DNA of 64,000 nucleotides from Blautia sp. OF03-15BH (GCF_003463065.1 NZ_QSCM01000008.1:76058-140057), one strand, 5' to 3'. Positions 34,188 to 43,466 are shown, numbered from the stretch's first letter. The notes: a model not told the origin generated them from the letters alone. Made by a program: numbers and translations.

Positions 34188-35135
34188 ATGATTGAAAATA
34201 AATCAGCAGCCATTATGGCAGAGATCACCAAGGCCGTGATCGGAAAGAACGACATTGTGGAAAAAATCCTCATGGCCGTCCTGGCTGGTGGACATGTATT
34301 GATGGAAGATATCCCCGGTGTGGGAAAAACCACCATGGCACTGGCTTTTTCCAGAGTCTTGAGCCTGAAAGAAAACCGTATGCAGTTTACGCCGGATGTT
34401 ATGCCTTCGGATATCACCGGCTTTTCTGTTTTTCAGAAAGATAAAAATGAGTTTGTATACCAGCCGGGTCCGATCATGTGCAACCTGTTTCTGGCAGATG
34501 AGATCAACCGTACTTCTCCGAAGACGCAGTCCGCACTTCTGGAGGTAATGGAAGAGGGAAATGTGACGGTGGATGGCGTGACAAGGGAAGTTCCCAAGCC
34601 GTTTATCGTGATCGCCACACAGAATCCCATTGGCTCTGCAGGAACACAGATGCTTCCGGATTCTCAGCTGGACCGTTTCATGATCTGTACTTCTCTTGGT
34701 TATCCGGATGTAGAGACAGAGATCGAGATCATCAAGCACAACAATGGTCAGAGTCCGCTGGACCAGCTGCAGCCGTTAGTCAATGCGGAAGAACTTCTGG
34801 AGCTTCAGAAGGAAGTAGAACAGGTTTTTGTACATGATGTGATTTTCCAGTATGTGGCTCATCTGGTGGCAGCAACGAGAGAGCATCCCATGCTGGATCT
34901 TGGTATCAGCCCGCGAGGAACCATTGCCCTTACCCGCATGGCAAAGGCGTCTGCTTATATAAAAGGCAGAAATTATGTGGTACCCACGGATGTTTCTGAT
35001 GTATTTAAAGAGGTTGCGGTTCATCGTCTGCAGCTCTCGGCCAAAGCCAGAGTCAACCATGTGACAGCAGAAGGGATCATTTCCACGATTCTGGAAAGCG
35101 TGGCGCAGCCTCTTCCGGAGAAAAGACAGGGGTAG
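34188..35135 (+). CDS. MoxR-family AAA+ ATPase
   Basis: This ~315-residue ATPase has Walker A GGHVLMEDIPGVGKTTMAL and Walker B LFLADEINRTSPKTQSALLE. Sensor 1 lies in VIATQNPIG. A C-terminal lid contains DLGISPRGTIALTRMAKA. MoxR proteins work as chaperones with VWA/DUF58 partners. The ATG at 34188 follows GGGGG; an upstream TTG (34170) is in frame but poorly placed. It is followed directly by a DUF58 gene (3 bp) and a transglutaminase-like membrane protein (4-bp overlap), the standard three-gene unit. Confidence 0.93.
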   Translation: MIENKSAAIMAEITKAVIGKNDIVEKILMAVLAGGHVLMEDIPGVGKTTMALAFSRVLSLKENRMQFTPDVMPSDITGFSVFQKDKNEFVYQPGPIMCNLFLADEINRTSPKTQSALLEVMEEGNVTVDGVTREVPKPFIVIATQNPIGSAGTQMLPDSQLDRFMICTSLGYPDVETEIEIIKHNNGQSPLDQLQPLVNAEELLELQKEVEQVFVHDVIFQYVAHLVAATREHPMLDLGISPRGTIALTRMAKASAYIKGRNYVVPTDVSDVFKEVAVHRLQLSAKARVNHVTAEGIISTILESVAQPLPEKRQG

Positions 35136-35138
35136 TAT

Positions 35139-36227
35139 ATGAGGAAGATCGCATATCTGATCCTGACGGCGGTAAGCATTTATCTCTGTATCATGTATGA
35201 CGGAGCAGCCCCTTTTTATCTTCTCGGGTTTCTGATCCTTCTGGCACTGGTTCTCTATGGAAGCTCCTGGTATCTTCGGGCACATCTACAGGTCCGTCTG
35301 AATGTGCAGATCCCGGTTGTGGAAAAAGGGCAGGAGTTTCCGGTAGAGATCTGGGTGGAAAACACAGGGATCCTTCCGATGCCGAAGATCCGGCTGACGT
35401 TGCTGCATGACAGTGATTATGTGGGAAAACCGGAAAAAAAGAGACTGATCCTTGGTATCGGTCCGAAGAAAAAGGAACGGCAGAAAGAGAAGTTTACCAT
35501 GAAATATGCCGGCCGTTATTATTTTTATGTGACGGAGGCAAGAGTTTACGATGTGATCCGGCTTTTTTCTAAAAAGGTTTCCGTACGGGATGACAATGTG
35601 TTTGTAAATGTCCTGCCTACGATCCGGGAAATCCCGGTGGAAGTGGATCCCAGGACCAGACAGCATATGCCGGACAGCGATGAATATGCCACGGACCGGA
35701 AAGGCGAGGATGTTTCCGAGATTTATGCGATCCGGGAATACCGTCCGGGTGATTCGATGAAGACCATTCACTGGAAACTCAGTGCCCGCATGGATCACTG
35801 GATGGTGAAAGAGTTTTCTTTCCCGCAGGGAGTGCAGGTGCTTTTGCTTCTGGATCTTTATACAGCGAGCTCGAAGAATTTCCGGGAGGAAGAGATGGAT
35901 GCTCTTCTGGGGAATTTTTCCTCCCTTTCCTACAGTCTGGCCGGAAAAGGCGTGAGCCATGTGGCGGCCTGGTATGATGATGCGATGGGAGAGCTTCAGC
36001 GCTGCAGGATCGATGATGAGGAAGGAACCTATGCCATGGTGGATCAGCTTTTGGCAGCTGTCCCCTATGGCTGGAAATATGATATTGAAAATGGTTATGA
36101 CAAGGAATATCCGGGTGAGATTTTTGCGGCCAGTCTGATCCTTGATACGGAAGGAAAACTACGGAACAACGGAACCGTGATCGCAGAATTTTCGACGGAA
36201 GGCCAGGAGCAGCAGGTGATTGTATGA
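35139..36227 (+). CDS. DUF58-domain membrane-anchored protein
   Basis: This 362-residue protein has two hydrophobic helices near the N-terminus (residues 4-20 and 24-45), a beta-rich middle region, and the DUF58 signature EYRPGDSMKTIHWKLSARMD near residues 201-220. The C-terminal half resembles a von Willebrand A fold (VLLLLDLYTASSKNF) and would be served by the MoxR ATPase. It overlaps the next gene by 4 bases. The function of the complex in Firmicutes is not settled. Confidence 0.88.
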   Translation: MRKIAYLILTAVSIYLCIMYDGAAPFYLLGFLILLALVLYGSSWYLRAHLQVRLNVQIPVVEKGQEFPVEIWVENTGILPMPKIRLTLLHDSDYVGKPEKKRLILGIGPKKKERQKEKFTMKYAGRYYFYVTEARVYDVIRLFSKKVSVRDDNVFVNVLPTIREIPVEVDPRTRQHMPDSDEYATDRKGEDVSEIYAIREYRPGDSMKTIHWKLSARMDHWMVKEFSFPQGVQVLLLLDLYTASSKNFREEEMDALLGNFSSLSYSLAGKGVSHVAAWYDDAMGELQRCRIDDEEGTYAMVDQLLAAVPYGWKYDIENGYDKEYPGEIFAASLILDTEGKLRNNGTVIAEFSTEGQEQQVIV

Positions 36228-37993
36228 TACAGGATTTTCAAGTTTTTCTGAATATCGTCGGACAGGGGCTTTCCTGGTTTTGCGGTCTGGAACTTTCTGA
36301 CTGGTGGAATACTCTGGTTCAGAATGGAACGGATCGCTTCTGGATGGCCGGGATCGTGATCTTTCTCGGTCTGATCCTGGCAGGCGGTTTCTTTTTCTGG
36401 GGGCTTCGCTTTCTGGCATACTGTCTGATCGGCAGTTACCTGGGACTGATCCTTACCGCTGGTGCAAGCCCGTCGATCTGGACGATGACAGCCGCCATTT
36501 TGTATGTGACCGTTACCCTGGCGGCCGGAACCGGAAAAAAGGGAAAGCATTTCAAAATGGCCGGGATCAATGTACTGTCTGTCCTGATTTTAAGCGGTGT
36601 ACTGCTGGTGGTGAGTGCCCAGGCGGGAGTGCCGCTTCTTCAGAAGGCCTTTGGTGATGTGATCCCTTTGAGAACACGGATCCAGCAGACTTCTCTCATT
36701 CATGTGCTGAACCAGTTTCTTCCGGAAGAACTGAAATTCCAGGATGGAACCGGAGAGTATGAAGGCGGAAGCCTGGAAACGCAGGGCGAAGGACCGGATT
36801 TCAGCGGACGGACGGTAGTTACCGTTGAAAGCGACCAGAAGCCGGAAAGTCCGGTTTACTGGTCCCGCTATATGGGCAACCTGTATACCGGATACAGCTT
36901 TAATGATGAGGGAGATCTGGACAATCCGAAGAACCGTTTCAATCTTCAGTATTCGAAAAAACGTCTGCCGGAATTAAAAGCTTTTTGTGATGCGAATCCG
37001 CAGGAGAATACACAGGATGTTATTGATTTTATTGTAAATACCTTAAGAGACAGGACAGTATACAATCTTCGTGTGGATGCCCCGCCGGAAGGAAAGGATT
37101 TCATTGAATACTTTTTCTTTGAGAAGAAAGAAGGGTATTGTATCCATTATGCGGCTACGGCTGTGATGATGCTTCGTATGTACGGGATCCCTTCGCGGTA
37201 TGTGACAGGCTTTCTGATCCCGCCCTCTCTGTTTTATCTGAATGAAGAGGGCGTCTGGCAGGCGGATGTTCCGGATGATCACGCACATGCCTGGGCGGAA
37301 GCCTATATAGATGACCATTGGGTACGGGTGGAGACCACACCGTCCGGAGGTTTTCCGGATGATGTGCAGGAAGCTCTTGGAGAAGAGATCGAGACGGAGA
37401 AAGCCACCGGGACAGAGCAGCAGACGGAAGGAGTCAGCCCGGAGGCGGGCACAGAGAAAGCGGAACAGGAAGCCGGCGGTACAAGCCGGACGTCAGATGG
37501 AAACGAAGAGCAGACAGAAACCGGAGGGGCAGCAGCAACTCTGGGAGAACTGGAAGCATCCGGAGACCTTCCGGTAAACCTTGGTCCGTCCTGGATCTTC
37601 CTTCCGGTGATTTTTCTTCTGGCATTGATCCTGATCTTTGCCGGTCTTTTCATTCGCCGTGTCATGATCCTGGAAAAACGGAAAAAAGCTTCGGTACAGG
37701 AGATTTTTGCAGAACTTTTTGAGGTACTGACCGTAGGCGGACTTCCGGCGTCCTACAGCATTCTGACAGAAAATCTGGAAGATGAGATCCTGAAGAAATT
37801 TGAATGGATTCAGGAACCGGAGCTTCATAAAGTCCTGGAGATCGTTCTTCGGACGACCTATGGACCGGAGATAGCTTCAGAAGAAGAACGGGCAGAGGTG
37901 CAGAACCTTTATTACTTCATCTGCCGTCATCTGGGAAAAGAACAAAAAGGCATGTCAAGATTTGCCTTTTATCTGATCGATGTATGGATCTGA
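36224..37993 (+). CDS. Transglutaminase-like membrane protein (TgpA family)
   Basis: This 589-residue protein has about five N-terminal membrane helices (up to about residue 145). An extracellular transglutaminase core contains the Cys of KEGYCIHYAATAVMM (near 305), the His of DDHAHAWAEAYI (near 352), and VRVETTPSGG, where Glu stands at the usual Asp position. An acidic Thr/Glu/Gly-rich segment (about 385-440), another membrane helix (about 460-482) and a cytoplasmic tail follow. It is shorter than proteobacterial TgpA. It may crosslink or cleave wall-associated protein. It ends at a terminator. Confidence 0.88.
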   Translation: MIQDFQVFLNIVGQGLSWFCGLELSDWWNTLVQNGTDRFWMAGIVIFLGLILAGGFFFWGLRFLAYCLIGSYLGLILTAGASPSIWTMTAAILYVTVTLAAGTGKKGKHFKMAGINVLSVLILSGVLLVVSAQAGVPLLQKAFGDVIPLRTRIQQTSLIHVLNQFLPEELKFQDGTGEYEGGSLETQGEGPDFSGRTVVTVESDQKPESPVYWSRYMGNLYTGYSFNDEGDLDNPKNRFNLQYSKKRLPELKAFCDANPQENTQDVIDFIVNTLRDRTVYNLRVDAPPEGKDFIEYFFFEKKEGYCIHYAATAVMMLRMYGIPSRYVTGFLIPPSLFYLNEEGVWQADVPDDHAHAWAEAYIDDHWVRVETTPSGGFPDDVQEALGEEIETEKATGTEQQTEGVSPEAGTEKAEQEAGGTSRTSDGNEEQTETGGAAATLGELEASGDLPVNLGPSWIFLPVIFLLALILIFAGLFIRRVMILEKRKKASVQEIFAELFEVLTVGGLPASYSILTENLEDEILKKFEWIQEPELHKVLEIVLRTTYGPEIASEEERAEVQNLYYFICRHLGKEQKGMSRFAFYLIDVWI

Positions 37994-38004
37994 AAAATGG
38001 GAAG

Positions 38005-38030
38005 AGCAGCTTTTAAAGGCTGCTTTTTTC
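38005..38030 (+). terminator. Terminator of the MoxR-DUF58-transglutaminase unit
   Basis: AGCAGC and GCTGCT form a short stem around TTTTAAAG, followed by six T. Confidence 0.8.
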
Positions 38031-38074
38031 ACGCTTTTTTTTCGCCTGCATAGGATAGTAGTGGGGGTGAAGAA

Positions 38075-38383
38075 ATGGATTTTGAAATGATCGCGCCAAA
38101 GGAAGTGGAACGGTATCTTCACCGTCAGGATACCTTTATCATAGACCTTCGTTCACCGGAGGAATACCGGGACCGACATCTTTTGGGAGCCTTGAACATT
38201 CCCTATGAAAGAAGAAAAAACTGCTGCCTTTTTCCAAAAAATGTGCTTCTGGTGTTTTACTGTGACCGTGGCTCGCTGAGCATGGCTGCAGCGAGGGAAT
38301 ATGCCGGGAAAGGCTATCGCACCAGGACAGTGGTGGGAGGACTGTCGGCCTATCAGGGAAAAGAGACGGAATCTTTCCGTTGA
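38075..38383 (+). CDS. Single-domain rhodanese-like protein
   Basis: This 102-residue protein has FIIDLRSPEEYRDRHLLGALNIPYE, the rhodanese substrate-binding start, and an active-site loop VFYCDRGSLSMAAAREY with the sulfur-carrying Cys near residue 66. It would move sulfane sulfur in the cytoplasm; the acceptor is unknown. The RBS is GGGGGTG. It has a short downstream region before the phosphodiesterase gene. Confidence 0.88.
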   Translation: MDFEMIAPKEVERYLHRQDTFIIDLRSPEEYRDRHLLGALNIPYERRKNCCLFPKNVLLVFYCDRGSLSMAAAREYAGKGYRTRTVVGGLSAYQGKETESFR

Positions 38384-38456
38384 CAGAGAACCATTTCCTA
38401 ACTAAGATAGAAGAGAAACGAGAAACAAAAGTGAAGAACAGGAGGATAGGCTCAGT

Positions 38457-39023
38457 ATGAAGCTTATGTTTGCATCCGATATCCATGGCTCCGCATATTA
38501 TTGCAGAAAAATGCTGGAGGCATTTGAGAATGAAAAGGCAGAACGCCTGATTCTGCTTGGAGATATTTTATATCACGGCCCGCGCAATGACCTGCCGAAG
38601 GAATATGCGCCCAAGGAGGTCATTGCTCTTTTAAATCCCATGAAGAATAGGATTTATGCGGTGCGCGGAAACTGTGAGGCAGAGGTAGACCAGATGGTTT
38701 TGGATTTTCCGGTGATGGCAGATTATTGCGTCCTTCTTGCAGATGGAAAAGCCATTTATGCTACGCATGGACATGTTTACAACGAACAGAACCTTCCGCC
38801 CTTCTGCGAAGGAGATGTGTTGATCCACGGTCATACGCATGTCCTGAAAGCGGAGCATCGGGAAGGCTATATTCTTTTAAATCCCGGCTCGGTTTCCATC
38901 CCGAAAGAAGGAAATATTCCTACGTATGCAGTTCTGGAGGACGGCATTTTTACGATTAAGGGATTTGAAGGCGAGATCGTGAAAACACTGGATCTGAATG
39001 AGAAAGGAACAGAAAAAGCATGA
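38457..39023 (+). CDS. yfcE: YfcE-family metallophosphodiesterase
   Basis: This 188-residue enzyme shows all calcineurin-like motifs: FASDIHGS, LLGDILYHGPRN, VRGNCEAEVD, YATHGHVYN and IHGHTHVLK. YfcE of Escherichia coli hydrolyses phosphodiesters with Mn. It overlaps the RNA methyltransferase by 4 bases. A second, shorter member of the family (42178-42657) lies 3 kb downstream. Confidence 0.92.
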   Translation: MKLMFASDIHGSAYYCRKMLEAFENEKAERLILLGDILYHGPRNDLPKEYAPKEVIALLNPMKNRIYAVRGNCEAEVDQMVLDFPVMADYCVLLADGKAIYATHGHVYNEQNLPPFCEGDVLIHGHTHVLKAEHREGYILLNPGSVSIPKEGNIPTYAVLEDGIFTIKGFEGEIVKTLDLNEKGTEKA

Positions 39024-40180
39024 AAATGATTGAACTGGTAGCACCCTGTCATTTTGGAATGGAGGCTGTGCTGAAGCGGGAAATCCTGGATCTCGGCTAT
39101 GAGATCAGTCAGGTGGAGGATGGCAGAGTGACCTTTCTGGGGGATCTGGAGGCAGTGGCCTATGCCAATGTATTTCTCCGGACGACAGAACGGATCCTGA
39201 TCAAAGTGGGAAAAATCCATGCGGAAACCTTTGATGAACTTTTCGAAGGAACCAAGGCACTTCCCTGGGAGGATTACATTCCTGAAGACGGAAAATTCTG
39301 GGTGGCAAAGGCGAATTCCATTAAAAGTAAGCTTTTCAGTCCTTCCGATATCCAGTCCATTATGAAAAAAGCCATGGTAGAGCGTTTAAAGACGGTTTAC
39401 CACAGAGAACGTTTTGAAGAGACAGGCGCTGAATATCCCATCCGTGTTTCAATCCTGAAGGATGAGGTGCTTATCGGTCTGGATACCAGTGGGGTCTCTC
39501 TTCATAAAAGAGGCTACCGGCAGATGACGGCGCCGGCTCCGATCACAGAAACACTGGCCTCAGCGCTGATCCTGTTTACACCTTGGAAAAAAGACCGCAT
39601 TCTGGTGGATCCTTTCTGCGGAAGCGGAACTTTTCCAATCGAAGCAGCTATGCTGGCGGCCAATATGGCTCCTGGTATGAAGCGTCATTTCCTTGCGGAA
39701 AAATGGGAAAACCTGATTCCTATCCGCCATTTTGAGGATGCCAGAGAAGAAGCAGCAGACCTGGTGGATCTTTCCGTGGAAACAGACATCCAGGGCTATG
39801 ATATTGACGGAGAGATCATCAAAGCGGCCCGGGCCAATGCCAGAATGGCAGGTGTGGAGCAGCTGATCCATTTCCAGCAAAGACCGGTGTCTGAGCTTTC
39901 CCATCCGAAAAAATACGGTTTTGTGATCACCAATCCGCCATACGGCGAGCGTCTGGAGGAGAAGAAGAATCTTCCTGCTCTTTATAAGGAAATGGGAGAT
40001 GCTTTCCGCAGACTGGATTCCTGGTCAGAATATGTGATCACCGCTTATGAAGATGCAGAGAAATACATCGGAAGAAAAGCGGATAAAAACCGTAAGATTT
40101 ATAATGGCATGATGAAAACCTATTTTTATCAGTTTCTGGGGCCAAGGCCTCCGAAACGGAAACAAGAGGAAAATAGTTGA
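39020..40180 (+). CDS. THUMP-domain 23S rRNA guanine-N2 methyltransferase (RlmL/YpsC type)
   Basis: This 386-residue protein has an N-terminal ferredoxin-like/THUMP region (residues 1-160) and a C-terminal Rossmann methyltransferase. Motif I is VDPFCGSGTFPIEAAMLAAN near 196, and the catalytic NPPYGERLEE lies near 311. This matches the Trm14/RlmL/YpsC group that makes m2G in 23S rRNA or tRNA. It overlaps both neighbours by 4 bases, so it is embedded in a coupled operon. Confidence 0.93.
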   Translation: MKMIELVAPCHFGMEAVLKREILDLGYEISQVEDGRVTFLGDLEAVAYANVFLRTTERILIKVGKIHAETFDELFEGTKALPWEDYIPEDGKFWVAKANSIKSKLFSPSDIQSIMKKAMVERLKTVYHRERFEETGAEYPIRVSILKDEVLIGLDTSGVSLHKRGYRQMTAPAPITETLASALILFTPWKKDRILVDPFCGSGTFPIEAAMLAANMAPGMKRHFLAEKWENLIPIRHFEDAREEAADLVDLSVETDIQGYDIDGEIIKAARANARMAGVEQLIHFQQRPVSELSHPKKYGFVITNPPYGERLEEKKNLPALYKEMGDAFRRLDSWSEYVITAYEDAEKYIGRKADKNRKIYNGMMKTYFYQFLGPRPPKRKQEENS

Positions 40181-41556
40181 TCAGAAAATTAGAAGGAATT
40201 TTGCGTCTGGCGATCCTAGGTATGAGTGTCTATCTGGTCTATACGTTGTACCAGCCTCAGGCAGACCGGCTGATCCGTGAGGTGAAGGAACAGGTTTTCA
40301 CCACAACAGAGGCACCGGAAGCTCTTTTGACGGCAGAAAAAGAAGGGCAGCAGGAAAAACAGGAGGCAGAGACGGAAGAAACAGCAGATTTTCCGGAAAG
40401 GTATGATTCCAGGGATTATGGAAAGGCACCGGACGTACGGAATCAGGGGAGTCTTGGGACCTGTTGGGCGGTAGCTTCGGTTTCTGCCCTGGAAGCCTCG
40501 CTGCTTCCTGAGGAACATCTCCGGTTTTCCGCAGATCATCTGTCGTTACAGAATGGGTATGCCAAAAGCCAGGATGACGGTGGGGCTTACACGATGACCA
40601 TGGCGTATCTGACTTCCTGGAAAGGACCGGTTCTGGCGGAGGATGACCCTTATGGAGACGGTTATTCGCCGGAAGGCTTAAGCCCGGTCAAACATGTGCA
40701 GGAGATCCGGATTCTGAAGGACAGCACTTCCATCAAGGAAGCGGTACAGGCTTACGGAGCGGTCCAGACCTCTCTTTATATGGATGTCCAGAAAGATTAC
40801 AGTTCTGTCTATTATAATGAGAGAACAGCCTCCTACTGTTATCCGAAAAAGGAAGCGCCGAACCACGATATCCTGATCATCGGCTGGGATGATACGTATC
40901 CGGCTTCCGGTTTTACTTATCATGTAAAAGGAAACGGCGCATATATCTGTCAGAACAGCTGGGGAACCTCCTATGGAGAAAACGGGATTTTTTATGTTTC
41001 CTATGAGGATCCCAATATTGCGGGGTATGCGCTGGCATATTCCAGGGTGGAAGCGCCGGATAATTACAGTTCCATTTATCAGTCAGATCTTCTTGGCTGG
41101 GTAGGTCAGCTGGGATACGGAGCGGACAGCTGTTATTTTGCCAATGTCTATACAAGCAGAGGGGCAGAAGCTTTAAAAGCAGTCGGTTTTTATTCTGTAG
41201 GAGAGAATACGGAATATGAGCTTGCTGTTGTGGAGGATTTTAAGGATACGTTGTCGCTGGCGGCCTTTTCTCCGGTACAGACAGGAAAACTGGAGCATGC
41301 AGGCTTTTATACGGTGGAGCTGGATCAGCCGGTAGCTCTGAGGGAAGGGCAGCGTTTTGCCGTAGTGGTAAAAGTGCGGACACCGGGGGAAAATTATCCG
41401 GCGGCCACAGAGTATAAGGCGGATGAATACACAGAGACAGTGGATCTTTCTGACGGCGAGGGCTATATCAGCATGAAGGGGTATCAATGGAGCAGGACAG
41501 AAACGGAATATAATTGCAATGTCTGTCTGAAGGCCTATACGGATACCGAAGGATAG
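40177..41556 (+). CDS. Exported papain-like (C1) cysteine protease with lectin-like domain
   Basis: This 459-residue protein starts at a TTG overlapping the previous stop (TTGA). It has an N-terminal membrane anchor (LRLAILGMSVYLVYTLY), an acidic linker, then a C1A peptidase: DVRNQGSLGTCWAVASVSAL (Gln and Cys near 89-95), NHDILIIGWDDTY (His) and CQNSWGTSYGENGIFYVSY (Asn). A C-terminal domain of ~170 residues (from about 290) resembles the lectin-like/CARDB-like domain of these secreted Clostridial proteases. It has no pro-peptide of papain type. It sits among housekeeping genes. Confidence 0.9.
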   Translation: MIRKLEGILRLAILGMSVYLVYTLYQPQADRLIREVKEQVFTTTEAPEALLTAEKEGQQEKQEAETEETADFPERYDSRDYGKAPDVRNQGSLGTCWAVASVSALEASLLPEEHLRFSADHLSLQNGYAKSQDDGGAYTMTMAYLTSWKGPVLAEDDPYGDGYSPEGLSPVKHVQEIRILKDSTSIKEAVQAYGAVQTSLYMDVQKDYSSVYYNERTASYCYPKKEAPNHDILIIGWDDTYPASGFTYHVKGNGAYICQNSWGTSYGENGIFYVSYEDPNIAGYALAYSRVEAPDNYSSIYQSDLLGWVGQLGYGADSCYFANVYTSRGAEALKAVGFYSVGENTEYELAVVEDFKDTLSLAAFSPVQTGKLEHAGFYTVELDQPVALREGQRFAVVVKVRTPGENYPAATEYKADEYTETVDLSDGEGYISMKGYQWSRTETEYNCNVCLKAYTDTEG

Positions 41557-41569
41557 AAAGGAAAAAACA

Positions 41570-42181
41570 ATGAAACGGATTATTTTTGCAACAGGAAATG
41601 AAGGAAAAATGAAAGAAATCCGGATGATCCTTGCGGATCTTCAGGTACCGGTCCTGTCCATGAAGGAAGCCGGTCTTCAGACGGATGTGGAGGAAAACGG
41701 AAAGAGCTTTGCAGAAAATGCAGATATCAAAGCCACTGCCATTCAGAAGCTTTCACCGGAGGATATCGTTCTGGCTGACGATTCCGGACTGGAGATCGAT
41801 GCCCTGAACGGAGAACCGGGAATCTATTCTGCCCGGTATATGGGAGAGGATACCTCTTACCGGATCAAAAACGCCAATCTGGTAGAGCGTCTGAATGGAG
41901 TGCCGGATGAAAAAAGAACGGCACGGTTCGTCTGTGCCATTTCCGCGGCTTTACCGGGAGGACCCATCTTAAGAAGCCGTGGAACGATCGAGGGACGGAT
42001 CGGGTATGAGGAAAGAGGAGAGAATGGCTTCGGCTACGATCCTATTTTTTATCTGCCGGAATATGGCTGTTCCACTGCGGAACTGGATCCGGCGACCAAA
42101 AACCGTTTAAGCCACAGAGGAAAAGCGCTGGAGGCGATCAAGGAGCAGCTGCGTCCCTTCCTTGAGGAGGGAAACAGATGA
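41570..42181 (+). CDS. rdgB: XTP/dITP diphosphatase (HAM1/RdgB)
   Basis: This 203-residue enzyme removes non-canonical purine triphosphates. It has IIFATGNEGKMKEIRMIL at the start, LADDSGLEIDALNGEPGIYS with the catalytic Asp and general base near 70, NGFGYDPIFYLPEYG, and MGED/KNRLSHRGKALEAI. Its stop overlaps the following phosphodiesterase gene by 4 bases, a conserved pairing in Firmicutes. Confidence 0.96.
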   Translation: MKRIIFATGNEGKMKEIRMILADLQVPVLSMKEAGLQTDVEENGKSFAENADIKATAIQKLSPEDIVLADDSGLEIDALNGEPGIYSARYMGEDTSYRIKNANLVERLNGVPDEKRTARFVCAISAALPGGPILRSRGTIEGRIGYEERGENGFGYDPIFYLPEYGCSTAELDPATKNRLSHRGKALEAIKEQLRPFLEEGNR

Positions 42182-42657
42182 AGATTCTCATTGTGAGTGA
42201 TACGCATGGTCAGGAGAAGAATCTGGAAGAGGTTTTGGAAAAGGAATCACCCATAGATGCTCTGATCCATCTGGGAGATCTGGAAGGCGGAGAGGATTTT
42301 ATCAACACGCATGTAAGCTGTCCGGCTTATCTGGTCAGCGGAAACAATGATTTTTTCTGCTCGCTGCCGAGAGAACGGGAGATCACGCTTGGAAACAACA
42401 AAGTGCTTCTTACCCATGGTCATTATTATTATGTATCTCTGGGTGTGGAGGAACTTCGGCGCCAGGCTGCTTCCAGAGATTATCAGGTGGTGATGTTCGG
42501 TCATACCCATAAACCGTATTTTGAGACGAAAGACGGTGTGACAATCCTGAACCCCGGAAGTCTTTCCTATCCGCGCCAGGAAGGAAGACGCCCGAGCTAT
42601 ATGATCATGGAGATTGATGAAAAAGGCGAGGCACACTATTCACAGAAATATCTGTAG
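42178..42657 (+). CDS. YfcE/MJ0936-type metallophosphoesterase
   Basis: This 159-residue phosphoesterase has motifs ILIVSDTHGQ, IHLGDLEGG, VSGNNDFFC, LLTHGHYYY and MFGHTHKPYF. This is the compact form that usually follows rdgB. It probably hydrolyses a cyclic or linear phosphodiester. A GC-rich inverted repeat (CCGGAGAC/GTCTCCGG, 42683-42718) lies downstream but lacks a clear T run. Confidence 0.92.
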   Translation: MKILIVSDTHGQEKNLEEVLEKESPIDALIHLGDLEGGEDFINTHVSCPAYLVSGNNDFFCSLPREREITLGNNKVLLTHGHYYYVSLGVEELRRQAASRDYQVVMFGHTHKPYFETKDGVTILNPGSLSYPRQEGRRPSYMIMEIDEKGEAHYSQKYL

Positions 42658-42789
42658 GAATGGTAATGCGTAAGAAGATTTTCCGGAGACTGCAGTTCGA
42701 GACAGAGGCGGTCTCCGGGTCGAAAAACATTGAATTTTCGCATAGTTTCAATAGTTTGAAAAATTCCAAAAATTTTTTAAAAAAAGGTG

Positions 42790-42818
42790 TTGACATTTGA
42801 AAGACCTTATAATATAAT
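42790..42818 (+). promoter_or_regulatory. Promoter of the six-tRNA operon
   Basis: TTGACA and TATAAT are separated by 17 bases, with dense A/T runs upstream resembling an UP element. Confidence 0.88.
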
Positions 42819-42863
42819 ATGTCTTGCGTCAGGGAGAAAGGCGCAGGACAAGAGCGCCAAGAA

Positions 42864-42938
42864 CGGGGTGTGGCTCAGCTTGGCTAGAGCGCCTGGTTTG
42901 GGACCAGGAGGCCGCAGGTTCGAATCCTGTCACCCCGA
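42864..42938 (+). tRNA. tRNA-Pro (TGG)
   Basis: Acceptor CGGGGTG pairs with CACCCCG and is followed by A. The anticodon stem CCTGG/CCAGG holds the loop TTTGGGA. The T arm has GGTTCGAATCC. It is first in the cluster. Confidence 0.95.
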
Positions 42939-42955
42939 CTTAAAATTTAACACTT

Positions 42956-43026
42956 GCGGGTGTAGTTCAATGGTAGAACACCAGCCTTCCAAGCTGGATA
43001 CGTGGGTTCGATTCCCATCACCCGCT
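42956..43026 (+). tRNA. tRNA-Gly (TCC)
   Basis: Acceptor GCGGGTG pairs with CACCCGC. The anticodon stem CCAGC/GCTGG holds the loop CTTCCAA, giving UCC. Confidence 0.95.
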
Positions 43027-43028
43027 TT

Positions 43029-43102
<74 letters not shown>

Positions 43103-43128
43103 TTTGCACGACCTGTGCAAGGAAATAT

Positions 43129-43203
43129 GGTGGATATAGCGCAGTTGGTTAGCGCGCCAGATTGTGGCTCTGGAGGCCTAGGGTTCGAATCCCTATATCC
43201 ACC
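43129..43203 (+). tRNA. tRNA-His (GTG)
   Basis: Acceptor GTGGATA pairs with TATCCAC, with the extra G at -1 opposite C73 that is typical of tRNA-His. The anticodon loop is TTGTGGC, giving GUG. Confidence 0.95.
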
Positions 43204-43212
43204 CTTTCTTTT

Positions 43213-43284
43213 TGGGCTATCGCCAAGCGGTAAGGCACAGGACTTTGACTCCTGCATTCGCCGGTTCGAATCCGGCTAGCCCAG
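43213..43284 (+). tRNA. tRNA-Gln (TTG)
   Basis: Acceptor TGGGCTA pairs with TAGCCCA and discriminator G. The anticodon loop CTTTGAC gives UUG. The body closely resembles the CUG tRNA-Gln at 10257, suggesting that one arose by duplication. Confidence 0.95.
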
Positions 43285-43342
43285 CTAGGCGATGAGCCAG
43301 TTGGGGCAGAAGAAAAGAGTCCTTTTTATATAAATTGAATAT

Positions 43343-43415
43343 GGGGTATTAGCTCAGTCGGTAGAGCACTTGACTTTTAATCAAGTTGTCCGGGGTTCGA
43401 ATCCCCGATGCCTCA
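43343..43415 (+). tRNA. tRNA-Lys (TTT)
   Basis: Acceptor GGGGTAT pairs with ATGCCTC including G-U pairs. The anticodon stem CTTGA/TCAAG holds CTTTTAA, giving UUU. It is last in the cluster. Confidence 0.94.
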
Positions 43416-43427
43416 CTTTTTGAAAGT

Positions 43428-43466
43428 AGCGGAAACTCAGCAGTTATGCGGGTTTCCGCTGTTTTT
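43428..43466 (+). terminator. Terminator of the tRNA operon
   Basis: AGCGGAAAC pairs with GTTTCCGCT, followed by GTTTTTG. Confidence 0.85.
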
